Numbered from the stretch's first letter, positions 1 through 14,598 are shown. The stretch is 64,000 nt of DNA from Leptospira gomenensis (GCF_004770155.1 NZ_RQFA01000039.1:34551-98550), one strand, 5' to 3'. Program-made: numbers and translations. The notes: generated by a model from the letters alone, not told the origin.

Positions 1-289
1 ACAGAAGAATGTATTTATCTGTCCAATAACGGATATTGATCAGAGCATCCGCTTCCTTTTCGGTAAGCATCTCCGTCATCAGTTTGTCGATCGGCGGCTC
101 GGAAAGAGGAACACCGATGATTGCGATGTCCAGGGATCTCCACGTTTTATGACCTTCGACCGGACCGAGAACCTTGTATTTACGATCGGCGACCGGAATG
201 TTGCTGGTCGCAAGACCGGCAGAAGAAGTGGCACAATTCCAAAGAACGAAGGATATAAGAAAAAAAAGGATAAGCTGGAAACGTTTCAT
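1..289 (-). CDS. TRL-like family lipoprotein (3' end cut off by window)
   Basis: Only the N-terminal ~96 residues are present; the gene runs off the left edge. Translation starts MKRFQLILFFLISFVLWNCAT, a short basic n-region, a hydrophobic stretch and a lipobox ending in Cys19 (LWNC), so this is a predicted lipoprotein. The mature part contains a pattern of the type KVLGPVEG, then IIGVPLSEPP and a segment rich in acidic and Ala residues, which resembles the TRL-like family (small bacterial lipoproteins of unknown function). The ATG at 289 is the only one that precedes a signal peptide. The upstream region carries two tandem palindromes. Family assignment is by pattern memory and moderate in certainty; lipoprotein status is firmer. 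Confidence 0.6.
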   Translation of the reverse strand, partial: MKRFQLILFFLISFVLWNCATSSAGLATSNIPVADRKYKVLGPVEGHKTWRSLDIAIIGVPLSEPPIDKLMTEMLTEKEADALINIRYWTDKYILL

Positions 290-650
290 ACTACCTGCCT
301 GCAATCGGAACCCATCCGAATCCCCCCGAACGGATTTTTATGTTTTTTCTCGGAGGGACAAAGTGTATCTACCAGATAGTATCTGCCAGATACAGATGCA
401 AGAATAAATTCTTTTCGTTTTTCGAGATTTTGGGTCCTTTCTCTCGTTTTGAATCCTCATTTTTTGAAGTCAATCCGCGAACTCATAGAAAAAAAGTTCC
501 GCCTTTGAAAAAAAAACGAATTTAAAAAAGATCTTACTAATCGGCGAATCTACGGGTTTCGGGAACCGATCGATTCTAAGGAAGGTCTTTTTCATTTATT
601 CGCTACGATCCGACCCGATCAAACAGAACGTAATATTAAAAAATCCTAAT
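290..650. other. Intergenic region upstream of the TRL-like lipoprotein
   Basis: No credible gene is seen on either strand. The only structured element is the pair of tandem palindromes at 366-392, listed separately. The rest is A/T-rich with several poly-A and poly-T runs near 500-535, and it separates the end of the TonB-like gene (651) from the start of the partial lipoprotein gene (289), both on the minus strand. Confidence 0.6.
366..392. promoter_or_regulatory. Tandem spaced palindromes, candidate operator
   Basis: Two copies of TATCT-N3-AGATA lie 14 bp apart start-to-start: 366-378 (spacer ACC) and 380-392 (spacer GCC). Each is a perfect 5-bp inverted repeat with a 3-bp spacer, and the two copies are identical except in the middle of the spacer. 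They sit about 77-103 bp upstream of the minus-strand lipoprotein start at 289, where an operator or activator site would be expected. The regulator is unknown. Confidence 0.45.
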
Positions 651-1052
651 TCAATTAAGCCGAAAAATTACGGGGACCCGATGATGCATCTTAATCGGTT
701 TTCCATTTAAAATACCCGGTTGCCAAGTTGCCCTTTCAACTATCTTTAAAGCGGCCTCGTCGAATCCGAACCCAATTTTTTCGGAACCAATTTTCGCACC
801 TCGTAAATTCCCTTCTTCATCGATTTGTACAATCACTACCACCATCCTCTCCTGGATCCCGGCTTGTCTCGCCTCTAACGGAAAATATTCGGAAAGATCG
901 AACTGGATTGACGGTTTCGGCATCCGATCTCCGTTGTAGGAATACAAGTATCCTTCCGAATCCGAACCAGGGGCATTCAATTCAATCGGCTCCGCCGTTT
1001 TACAATTCGATAAAAATAGGGACAAAAGAGGCAAAATAGATAATAACTTCAT
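651..1052 (-). CDS. TonB C-terminal-domain lipoprotein
   Basis: 133 residues. The N-terminus (MKLLSILPLLSLFLSNC) is a lipoprotein signal peptide with Cys17 as the lipidated residue. Residues ~55-133 match the TonB C-terminal domain: a VVVIVQIDEEGNL strand, a segment like ALKIVERATWQPG and a final HHRVPVIFRLN. Classical TonB has an N-terminal membrane anchor and a Pro-rich linker; both are missing here, so it is a lipid-anchored stand-alone TonB-like domain. It lies 21 bp downstream of meaB on the same strand and is probably the last gene of that operon. Whether it contacts TonB-dependent receptors is not known. Confidence 0.75.
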   Translation of the reverse strand: MKLLSILPLLSLFLSNCKTAEPIELNAPGSDSEGYLYSYNGDRMPKPSIQFDLSEYFPLEARQAGIQERMVVVIVQIDEEGNLRGAKIGSEKIGFGFDEAALKIVERATWQPGILNGKPIKMHHRVPVIFRLN

Positions 1053-1073
1053 AATATTCTCAATAGGAGATTC

Positions 1074-2126
<1,053 letters not shown>

Positions 2127-2140
2127 AGACGATTCTTCCC

Positions 2141-6222
<4,082 letters not shown>

Positions 6223-6249
6223 TTCGGTTTTTCTCTTTAGAATGAGGCC

Positions 6250-6283
6250 CTTACGAGGTTCTCTTTCTAGGGAACCTCGTAAG
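6250..6283 (-). terminator. Strong 12-bp hairpin between terC and mutA
   Basis: Perfect inverted repeat: CTTACGAGGTTC (6250-6261) and GAACCTCGTAAG (6272-6283) with a 10-nt loop. On the minus strand it lies 28 bp after the terC stop and 28 bp before the mutA start. No U-run follows the stem in that direction, so it is not a textbook intrinsic terminator. It could be a terC terminator of another kind, or a leader element controlling the mutase operon. Confidence 0.55.
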
Positions 6284-6311
6284 ACTGCGGTGTAAAGTCA
6301 AAAACCCGTCC

Positions 6312-7304
<993 letters not shown>

Positions 7305-7394
7305 ATTCCCTCTTTGTTTTTTTGAGATTCCGAGATGACAAAAGTCACGGCTCTGTACAAAATTACAATCCCAATTCCCAGAAAGAAGGTTCAG

Positions 7395-8021
7395 ATGGTT
7401 CTACTCTTATTTTCGGTTTCCGCAATCGCACATTTGCTGACTTTGTACTTTGCTCCCGGTGAAATCGCCCTCAAATTAGGAACGAAACTCGTTCCGATTT
7501 TAATTCTTATTTTTTTCTCTTTCTTCGAAGGCGACTGGAAAGATAAGACCGGTAAGTTCATTCTGATCGGTTTGGTTTTTTCCCTTTTCGGAGATACGTT
7601 TCTCGCTTTGCCGGGAAATTATTTCGTCTTCGGTTTGGGTTCGTTTCTCGTGGCGCAGATTTTTTATTCGATCGGCTTTTCAGCGGGGAATCCGGTCCAT
7701 ATCCTTCGTTCGATTCCGTATTTCGTTTTCGGAGCTTCGTTCTATTTTTGGATTCTTCCCGGTTTGGGAAATTCGCTCCTGATACCGGTCGCGGTTTATG
7801 TGACCGCGATTTGTACGATGGGATGGAGGGCCGCCTCTCGGGAAAGCTCCCGCGCTTCGTATTGGAAAGCGTTTGCGGGCGCTCTCATCTTTATCGCTTC
7901 GGACAGTCTGATCGCGACGGGAAAATTCACTTCCGTGGCGGTTCCATGGAACGGACTTTGGATCATGATCACATACTACGCGGCTCAGTTTCTCATCTAT
8001 GATTCCGTGGAGGAAACGTAA
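7395..8021 (+). CDS. YhhN family membrane protein (lysoplasmalogenase-like)
   Basis: About 208 residues, nearly all hydrophobic (about eight predicted membrane segments). The motif GLVFSLFGDTFLALP and the later IASDSLIA segment fit the YhhN/TMEM86 family, some members of which hydrolyse lysoplasmalogens. The frame is open from ATG 7335, but the ATG at 7395 has a good Shine-Dalgarno (AGAAGG, about 6 nt upstream) and places a hydrophobic N-terminus directly at the start, so I prefer it; it also leaves 90 bp for the divergent promoters with terC. Enzymatic activity in bacteria is family knowledge and not proven here. Confidence 0.8.
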   Translation: MVLLLFSVSAIAHLLTLYFAPGEIALKLGTKLVPILILIFFSFFEGDWKDKTGKFILIGLVFSLFGDTFLALPGNYFVFGLGSFLVAQIFYSIGFSAGNPVHILRSIPYFVFGASFYFWILPGLGNSLLIPVAVYVTAICTMGWRAASRESSRASYWKAFAGALIFIASDSLIATGKFTSVAVPWNGLWIMITYYAAQFLIYDSVEET

Positions 8022-8084
8022 ATAATCATTGATTCGGCCCGGAAGGTAACTAAGATAGCAAAGTAATATCGGAGAATCTGCCTA

Positions 8085-9017
8085 ATGAATATCAAACCCT
8101 TAAAAGAAACCACGTTTTTAGAAGCGGTCGCCGCCGCGATCCAGCACGAAAAGGATTACTTCGAATTTTACATGAGCACGTATGAAAAACTTCCTCCCGG
8201 AAATACCAAGGAACTTTTCGAAAGACTTGCCGAAGAAGTGGACGAACATATCCGTTTTATCCAGGAGTTGTACGAACAGGCGGAAGGTTCCGAACTTCCG
8301 AACCTAAAACAACTTACGGCGATCCACAAGTTCCACGACAGCACTCTTCAGAAGTTGATGAACAAAGTGGAACGTACGATCTCCGGTCCGGGAAGCAAAG
8401 ACGCGCACGAGGCTCTGGAACTTGCGATTCGGGAAGCGGAAAACAGCGTTTCGTTTTACGAAAAACTCATCAACAAGTTCGAAGACGTAAACATCAAATC
8501 CCTGTTCTCCAAACTCAAGGATTACAACCAAAATTATCAATCGCTTCTGGAAACGGAACTCAACGGTTTGGATCAATCCGGTTCGGGACAAGGAACTTTC
8601 TTTTGGGACGAACAAGCGGAAGAAGTCGTCAAAGCAGAATCCAAACCCGCAAAGACGGCCGCGCCGAAAAAACAAAAAACGACCTCGCCGGCTCAGAAAC
8701 CGACGACCAACACAAAACCCGGGAACGTTTCCAAAACGCCGGTTGCCGTAGTAGGAAAACAGTCCGGCGCTACGATCGCAAAAACAACCGGATCGGCGGT
8801 TCCAAAGAAAAAAGCGGCGCCCAAAAAGCCCGCGAATCAAACCAAACCCGCCTCAACGATCGCCAAAAAGGCGACGCCTAAGAAAAAGGCTACGGCGAAA
8901 AAAGCCGGCTCTCAACCGAAAAAGTCCGTCAAAAAACCGATTTCAAAAAAGGCGACGCCTAAGAAAAAAGCGGCTCCTAAAAAGAAGTCCCCGGCCAAGG
9001 CGAAGAAAAAAAGATAA
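8085..9017 (+). CDS. Ferritin-like (rubrerythrin-type) protein with Lys/Ala/Pro-rich histone H1-like tail
   Basis: 310 residues in two unlike parts. Residues ~1-155 are helical and resemble a ferritin-like four-helix domain: IQHEKDYFEFY in helix 1, EEVDEHIRFI (an ExxxH di-iron type motif) in helix 2 and a related pair in the second half, where the last metal ligands look weakened (KDYNQNYQ). Residues ~185-310 are a low-complexity basic tail made of repeats such as KKATPKKKAAPKKK, like eukaryotic H1 tails and bacterial nucleoid proteins. A DNA-level direct repeat (8865-8887 and 8946-8968) underlies the tail. I infer a DNA-associating ferritin-like protein, analogous in logic to Dps. Metal binding and DNA binding are untested. 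Confidence 0.75.
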   Translation: MNIKPLKETTFLEAVAAAIQHEKDYFEFYMSTYEKLPPGNTKELFERLAEEVDEHIRFIQELYEQAEGSELPNLKQLTAIHKFHDSTLQKLMNKVERTISGPGSKDAHEALELAIREAENSVSFYEKLINKFEDVNIKSLFSKLKDYNQNYQSLLETELNGLDQSGSGQGTFFWDEQAEEVVKAESKPAKTAAPKKQKTTSPAQKPTTNTKPGNVSKTPVAVVGKQSGATIAKTTGSAVPKKKAAPKKPANQTKPASTIAKKATPKKKATAKKAGSQPKKSVKKPISKKATPKKKAAPKKKSPAKAKKKR

Positions 9018-9029
9018 TTAGGAATTTCA

Positions 9030-10187
9030 ATGTCATCGACTACGATTACCGATTGGAAGGAAATACAGGATCTTTACCCGATCAACGAGGAAATGATCTG
9101 GCTCAACAACTGCGGGACCACTCCTTGTAACGTAAATACGATCCGATCGGTTCAGGAATATCTGGAAGGTTATTCCAGACGAGGCGGTTTAACGGATGTT
9201 AGGCGATATCCCACGGTAAAACATACGATCCGAAAGATCATCGCGGGACTAGTCAACTGCGACGTGGAAGAACTCAGCCTCATTCATCACACCAACGAGG
9301 GAATGAATTTTATTTCCATGGGATTTCAACTCAAAAGCGGGGACGAAATCCTACTTTTGGAAAACGAATATCCTAGCAACGTATATCCGTGGGAGCATTG
9401 GAAAGAGAAGGGGGTTTCCCTCGGATTCATTCCGATGGCGAACACACCCGACGAATTTTTGGAAAACCTCAAACGATCCGTAACTTCCAAAACGAAGGTC
9501 GTCTCGCTTTCCGCGGTACATTGGTGCACGGGAATGCCGTTCCCGTTGGAAGAGATCGGGAATTTTTTGGACGAACAAGGAATCGAATTCGTGTTAGACG
9601 GAGCGCAGGGAGTAGGGCTTGTTCCGATCGACGTCCGAAAGATGAAACTGAAATACGTGGCGTTCCCCGCTTGGAAATGGCTCCTCGGTCCGCTCGGTCT
9701 CGGAGTTCTTTACATACGAGAGGATCGTCTGGATCGTCTTTCGTTTCCGTTTAAGGGAACTTCTTCCGTGAGCAACGACGAAGTATATCTTCCGTATCGA
9801 GGAGAGCTCAAAACGGGAACGGATCGTTACGAAATTTCCACGGTCAATTTCATCGACTGGGTTTACTTTCAGTCCAGTTTGGAAATGTTGTTCAAGATCG
9901 GGTTTCATTCCGCAATGGAACGGGTTTACGAACTCGCGGATTATTTGGGGGAAGGTATGAAGAATATCGGATTCCAGCTCGAAATGGATCACTTCCCCGA
10001 TTACAAAACCGGAATCGTAGTGGGAACCAAGGAAGGAATTCCCATGGACGAACTCGTGTCTTATCTCAAAAAACACGGAGTGATGTGCGCCCTTCGTCTC
10101 GGAAAAGTCAGATTTTCTCCGCATATATACAATCGGAAAGACCAACTCGATCGTGTCGTTCAATTGCTCGGTTCGTTTTCCGGATAA
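9030..10187 (+). CDS. Class V aminotransferase (PLP-dependent, cysteine desulfurase/epimerase-like)
   Basis: 385 residues. Fold-type I class V features: NNCGTTP near the N-terminus, a TNEGMNFI segment, VLDGAQGVG with the cofactor-binding Asp, and AFPAWKWLLGPLGLGVLY, whose Lys after AW is the likely Schiff-base residue. It lacks the extended cysteine loop needed to call it IscS or SufS and looks closer to the isopenicillin-N-epimerase/aminotransferase branch. Starts 12 bp after the ferritin-like gene with AGGAA upstream of ATG, so the two may be cotranscribed. The substrate is unknown. Confidence 0.88.
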   Translation: MSSTTITDWKEIQDLYPINEEMIWLNNCGTTPCNVNTIRSVQEYLEGYSRRGGLTDVRRYPTVKHTIRKIIAGLVNCDVEELSLIHHTNEGMNFISMGFQLKSGDEILLLENEYPSNVYPWEHWKEKGVSLGFIPMANTPDEFLENLKRSVTSKTKVVSLSAVHWCTGMPFPLEEIGNFLDEQGIEFVLDGAQGVGLVPIDVRKMKLKYVAFPAWKWLLGPLGLGVLYIREDRLDRLSFPFKGTSSVSNDEVYLPYRGELKTGTDRYEISTVNFIDWVYFQSSLEMLFKIGFHSAMERVYELADYLGEGMKNIGFQLEMDHFPDYKTGIVVGTKEGIPMDELVSYLKKHGVMCALRLGKVRFSPHIYNRKDQLDRVVQLLGSFSG

Positions 10188-10306
10188 CCGCAAAAAACAA
10201 ATCTACCGCCGGATGAAAAGGAACGTACGAAACAAACGATTTGTGGAATGTCGTAAGAACGAGTGCGTGGAACGACGGATCTTTTTTTGATATGAAATAA
10301 GAACGG

Positions 10307-11251
10307 ATGAATTCCAACCCTTTGCAAAAAATCGGAGAAATCGGAACCCTTTTGTTTCCGGTTTGGGTATCGATCGGAGCGGCGTTATCCTTTTTTCAGC
10401 CGCAATGGTTTACTTGGTTCAGAGGTCCTTGGATCACGTACGGTTTGGGAATTACGATGTTGGGAATGGGGATCACACTTTTACCCCGGGATTTTCGGGA
10501 AGTGTTTCGAACTCCGCTACCCGTGTTGGCCGGAGTGATTTTACAATATACGGTAATGCCTATTTCCGGTTGGGCCATCGGGATTCTGCTGGAACTTCCA
10601 CCACAATTCGCCACCGGTTTGATCGTCGTGTCCTGTTGTCCCGGCGGTGTTGCGTCTAACGTGATCACGTATCTCGCCAAAGGCGATCTCGCTCTTTCCG
10701 TTTCTATGACCGCGTCGTCCACTCTTCTTTCCGTTTTGATGACCCCGACGCTCACTTTACTTTTGATCGGTAAAGGTGTGGAAACATCGATCGGAGGATT
10801 GTTTTTTGATACGTTTCAAGTGGTAATACTTCCGGTCGCGTTAGGCGTGGTTTTAAACGGTTATTTCCCGAAAACGGCAAAACGGATCCAATCGTTTTCC
10901 CCGTTGGCGGCCGTATTGTTGATTACTATGATCGTATCTTCCATCTTAGGGGCGAGTAAGGACAAAATCCTTCAGTCGGCGGGAATTCTACTCGTAGCGG
11001 TCGTCTGTCTGCACGCTTCCGGATTTTTTTTCGGATATATCGTTTCCCGGATTTTCCTACGCAAAACCAAAATCGCAAGAACGATTTCCATAGAAGTGGG
11101 AATGCAGAATTCCGGACTGGGAGTCGTACTGTCGCGGAACAATTTTCCGGATCCTTTGGTGGCAATTCCTGCGGCGGTTTCCAGCCTCGTTCATTCTTTG
11201 ATCGGCAGCATTCTCGCCGCGTTTTGGCGTAAATCGGAACCGATCGACTAA
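10307..11251 (+). CDS. Bile acid:sodium symporter (BASS) family transporter
   Basis: 314 residues with nine to ten membrane segments. BASS hallmarks: TVMPISGWAIG, VVSCCPGGVASNVITYLAKGDLALSVSMTASSTL-type region (the crossed-helix motif with the PGG turn) and IEVGMQNSGLGVVL near the C-terminus. Bacterial members carry organic anions such as keto acids, panthothenate-type compounds or bile acids with sodium; the substrate here is unknown. The gene stands alone, about 120 bp from both neighbours. Confidence 0.92.
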   Translation: MNSNPLQKIGEIGTLLFPVWVSIGAALSFFQPQWFTWFRGPWITYGLGITMLGMGITLLPRDFREVFRTPLPVLAGVILQYTVMPISGWAIGILLELPPQFATGLIVVSCCPGGVASNVITYLAKGDLALSVSMTASSTLLSVLMTPTLTLLLIGKGVETSIGGLFFDTFQVVILPVALGVVLNGYFPKTAKRIQSFSPLAAVLLITMIVSSILGASKDKILQSAGILLVAVVCLHASGFFFGYIVSRIFLRKTKIARTISIEVGMQNSGLGVVLSRNNFPDPLVAIPAAVSSLVHSLIGSILAAFWRKSEPID

Positions 11252-11386
11252 CGCGCGTTCAACGAAACAATCCTTCAAAAAGTGACAAATGTAATCTCCG
11301 CCGCGCCCGTCTTGTTACAGTCGGGGGTGGACGCTTTCTTTTTAATTCCGTAGAATCGATCTATAAAAAAGAATCTTGGAGAACCT

Positions 11387-11935
11387 ATGTTCAGAATCGA
11401 AAACCCGATCGGCCGACTACTATTGGTCTGCCTGCTCGCCAATACCGGCTGCCAAGGAGAGGATCAGAAGAACGACGAAGTTTTAGCGCTTGTGCTTTCG
11501 CAACAACTGGTCGCACCGGCGACCGAAATGCCCGATCTGCCTCAGCCTACGTTAGACACCGTCTTATTGATCGTAGACGGGAATCAGGAAACGCTCGCCG
11601 AAAAACGGGATTGTAGCGACGGTCCGGACGGAATCGCCTTCGATAAACTGGCGGCTCCCCCGTTCGTCCCGGTATTCAATCTTCACCAGGTGGATTTCTT
11701 GCAAAATACGGGAGTTTTTTTAGAGGCGGGAGTTCCCGTAACCGGAATACAAATGGACGTGGATTATTCGGACGGAAAAACCTACGGGGTCACACAAAAC
11801 TGCGCCGTCAAAGTGATCGAAAATTCCGCGACAATCTACGATATCCAAGCACAGAATTGTTCCGTCGCGGATTCCAATGGAAACGGACAGACCCAAAGGG
11901 TTCTTTCGTTCCGGGTTCGTTGCACTAAAAACTAG
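11387..11935 (+). CDS. Hypothetical lipoprotein
   Basis: 182 residues. The N-terminus ends in LLANTGC, a lipobox with Cys23 or so as the modified residue; a GGAGA ribosome site precedes the ATG. The mature protein contains three further Cys residues near its C-terminal half (DCSDG, QNCAVKV, AQNCSVAD, RVRCTKN), suggesting disulfides in the periplasm or on the surface. No known domain was recognised. It is followed by a non-coding stretch of almost 500 bp. Confidence 0.7.
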   Translation: MFRIENPIGRLLLVCLLANTGCQGEDQKNDEVLALVLSQQLVAPATEMPDLPQPTLDTVLLIVDGNQETLAEKRDCSDGPDGIAFDKLAAPPFVPVFNLHQVDFLQNTGVFLEAGVPVTGIQMDVDYSDGKTYGVTQNCAVKVIENSATIYDIQAQNCSVADSNGNGQTQRVLSFRVRCTKN

Positions 11936-12404
11936 ACAAAGCAAACTTCGAAACCTTCGTGAGAAATCCAGAGGACTCCTCCCTTTTACGTTTTCTCGCG
12001 GAGGTAATAGATTCATTCCGTCGCAACGAATCGAAAAACGAGGCCTAAAAAGCGGAATCCATGACAAACGTACCGAGCGTTTCTCCGTAAAACATGACGA
12101 ATGGGCGTGGACATTTTTTTCCAAAACGATACAATCGAGAACTTCAGAAAATGACTGGAGTTTTGATGTTTCCACGAGCCACGAGCCACGCGCATTCCAC
12201 CAAATCCTAAGCGAAAAGAAAAAACCTTCGTGGGGAAAACCATCCGGAGAACCAGCAACTTCTTCTTTCTATCTTTCCCACGAAGGTCCTAAACGAGAGC
12301 CGCTCACGGAAGTTCGAAAACGATCGCCTATTCTTTTCGGGAATTCGGAGAAGAAGCAAAGCAGTGTTGTCGTTTTTCTCGCATCGATTCATCCGTTCAA
12401 AAAA
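11936..12404. other. Non-coding stretch with a long imperfect hairpin
   Basis: Reading frames here lack coding character. A 13-bp imperfect inverted repeat, CCTTCGTGGGGAAA (12225-12238) and TTTCCCACGAAGG (12274-12286), spans about 62 bp. A 7-bp unit (CACGAGC) is repeated in tandem near 12173-12189. Both flanking genes converge on this stretch (lipoprotein on plus, LuxR on minus), so it should hold transcription end points, but no classic stem plus U-run terminator was found. Confidence 0.5.
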
Positions 12405-13583
12405 TTACCCGTTCTCCTTTTTTTTGGAAAGAAAAACCGTTAAACGTTGCAATTGATCTTTGGCGGTGGAAGTGGATTCCGGTAGAACTTTGGCGTAGAT
12501 GTTTTTTAAATGATTCCGGAGGGTTCCGTTGGAAACGTTGAGAATCAGTTGGATGAACGTTCTGCTATGACCCGCTTCCAAAAGTTCGCAGATTCTGATT
12601 TCCTGTTTGGAAAGTCCGTATTCCTCCAGATTGAACCCCGCTTTGGAAAGAATGATCTCCGCTTCGCCGTCCTCGGCACGGAACCAAAGGAAAGATAAAA
12701 ACGAAGAGGCACACAGAGCGGCGACCGCAGTCACGTACAATTCCCGATGGACAAGCCATTCCAGCGCCGGCCAGAACAACATTCCGATCGTAACACCTAC
12801 AGCGATGGAAATCAGAATGTTCGCGCCGATTCGAAACAAACCGAGCTTACCGGCGTTGTATCGATTGAGATATACAGAAAGAGTAACCGACAAAGTAGCG
12901 TCCACTACGGGATGCAGCGGAGGCACATCAAACCCGTACATCGGAAAAAAATTCAGAAACAGAGCCGACCACCAAAACAAAAACACACCGACGAAAAATT
13001 TCTTTTCGAAAAAGGTGTTCCACTGAACCGGACGAACGAACAGATAAATACAAACGGATAGAGAAAGAAGGTGAATCCCCGCTCCGATAATACCGCCGAT
13101 CGGCGACAGAAGAGGGGCCGTACCGAAAGAAAACCAGCGGAATCCCCCGATGATCATCCGCGGCATCGACGAGCACAAAAAATCCGCCAGAATCGCGGCG
13201 ACAAATACGAAGATCGTAAACGGATTGAGGATTCGTCTTCCCGTACAGAAACTCGCCATCCCGACCAAAACGGGGGACAACAGAAAGAAAGAATGACATT
13301 GAAAAATCCACCAAGCGAGAATGGTCTCTTCCGTGGAAGAAATACACATGGCGGCCGTACTCGCGTTTTGCATTCCAACCGCGAGATAAAATGCAGTCAT
13401 CAGTTTATGAAATGGATGGTCCCTACGGATATTTTCAATCAGACAACTGACGTTGGCGAGAGCCGCCATGATTGGAACTACGAAAAAAATTTCCAAATTG
13501 AGTCTGCTGTAAAAAGGGTGGTTTCCAGAAGGCAAAACCGGGGAGGTCCTACGATCCAGCGTAGTTTGTTCCTCCCCACACAA
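12405..13583 (-). CDS. Membrane-anchored LuxR-type transcriptional regulator
   Basis: 392 residues. Residues ~25-305 form about eight hydrophobic segments; the last ~75 residues are a LuxR/GerE helix-turn-helix: GLSKQEIRICELLEAGHSRTFI, then NVSNGTLRNHLKNIYAKV, where the second helix and the NIY-K pattern are diagnostic. This is a one-component regulator with an integral-membrane sensor instead of a soluble one. The DNA-binding domain remains on the cytoplasmic side by topology. The start is uncertain: the frame opens with TTG at 13583, and ATG at ~13470 (MAALANV) is an alternative that would delete the first hydrophobic part. The ligand and targets are unknown. Confidence 0.82.
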   Translation of the reverse strand: MCGEEQTTLDRRTSPVLPSGNHPFYSRLNLEIFFVVPIMAALANVSCLIENIRRDHPFHKLMTAFYLAVGMQNASTAAMCISSTEETILAWWIFQCHSFFLLSPVLVGMASFCTGRRILNPFTIFVFVAAILADFLCSSMPRMIIGGFRWFSFGTAPLLSPIGGIIGAGIHLLSLSVCIYLFVRPVQWNTFFEKKFFVGVFLFWWSALFLNFFPMYGFDVPPLHPVVDATLSVTLSVYLNRYNAGKLGLFRIGANILISIAVGVTIGMLFWPALEWLVHRELYVTAVAALCASSFLSFLWFRAEDGEAEIILSKAGFNLEEYGLSKQEIRICELLEAGHSRTFIQLILNVSNGTLRNHLKNIYAKVLPESTSTAKDQLQRLTVFLSKKKENG

Positions 13584-13672
13584 ATTTCACGCCCTTTTTT
13601 GAGAATTTTCCCTATTCCTCCTTGATTTTTGAGCCGCTTCTCATTTTCTAGCAGAATACAACCTCCCATACG

Positions 13673-13735
13673 ACGTTTTTCAGGTCAAAAAAGCGTTTTT
13701 TACAAAAAAACGATCTGAAAACCGGGATTTTCCCG
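13673..13735 (+). promoter_or_regulatory. Inverted repeats in the rpmG leader
   Basis: Nested symmetric sequence upstream of rpmG: an outer pair (GTTTTTCAGGTC near 13675 and GATCTGAAAAC ending near 13722) flanks an inner CGTTTTTT-ACA-AAAAAACG, and a separate hairpin CGGGA-TTT-TCCCG lies at 13723-13735, 41 bp before the start codon. These could terminate upstream transcription or regulate L33 synthesis. Which of these is true cannot be told from sequence alone. Confidence 0.35.
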
Positions 13736-13776
13736 TCTATTGCAGAGGAATTTATTGAAATCGAGACAGTAACGCC

Positions 13777-13941
<165 letters not shown>

Positions 13942-13962
13942 ACTTTCCAGGTAAAAGAACGG

Positions 13963-14421
13963 ATGACTGCAAAAAAACAGACCCAAGCGTATGATAAGAA
14001 GGTTCTTCAGGAAATCAAAGACCTTCTTTTAGAGAGAAAGAACTCTCTCTTGGAAAAGTACGCCCATTGGGAAGACAATAGCAAACCGTCCGGTCTGAAG
14101 GAAATGGGTGATATCGCGGATATCGCCTCCGAAATCAACGAAGAGACCTTGAGTTCCGTACTTTCCGAAGCAGAGATCGAAACCATTCGAGAAATCGACG
14201 TCGCCTTGGAAAAGATAGAAGACGGTTCGTACGGAATTTGCGAAGGAACCGGAAAAAAAATTCCGATCGCCCGTTTAAAAGCGATTCCTTGGACCAGATA
14301 TACGGTGGAATTTGCCGAGACCCTTTCCAAGAGTAAAAGTTTTGCCCGTAAAAATTCCGCTGCGGCCAGCCTGACCGGAGCGTACAAAATCCCGTCCGAT
14401 ATGGACTCGATGGACGACTGA
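13963..14421 (+). CDS. DksA/TraR family protein lacking the zinc-finger cysteines
   Basis: 152 residues. The coiled-coil half is good: at its tip lies GDIADIASEINEE, matching the DxxDxA motif (Asp50, Asp53, Ala55) that DksA inserts into the RNA polymerase secondary channel. The globular half reads DGSYGICEGTGKKIPIARLKAIPWTRYTVEF, where DksA has CxxC-x17-CxxC; only one Cys survives. It therefore cannot bind zinc in the usual way, like some Cys-poor DksA paralogues that act under zinc limitation. Role inferred: modulation of transcription with or without ppGpp. It is probably cotranscribed with rpmG. Confidence 0.85.
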   Translation: MTAKKQTQAYDKKVLQEIKDLLLERKNSLLEKYAHWEDNSKPSGLKEMGDIADIASEINEETLSSVLSEAEIETIREIDVALEKIEDGSYGICEGTGKKIPIARLKAIPWTRYTVEFAETLSKSKSFARKNSAAASLTGAYKIPSDMDSMDD

Positions 14422-14598
14422 TTTTCGGTAAGAATCGCTTTTTTCGCTTTCGTTCTTTACCATCTCGAGCTCCATTCTTAATGAAATAGTTTCGGAATCC
14501 TTTCGCAGATTCCGAATTCAATGCTTCCAGATATTGTTTGAAATACTTTTTGCGTTCACACGGAACGAGGAACGACGATACGCCTCCCCAAGCCCGTT

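Noticed and set aside
6223..6311. Cobalamin riboswitch before mutA
   Set aside because: The leader is too short and no B12-box-like sequence is visible; only a simple hairpin is present.
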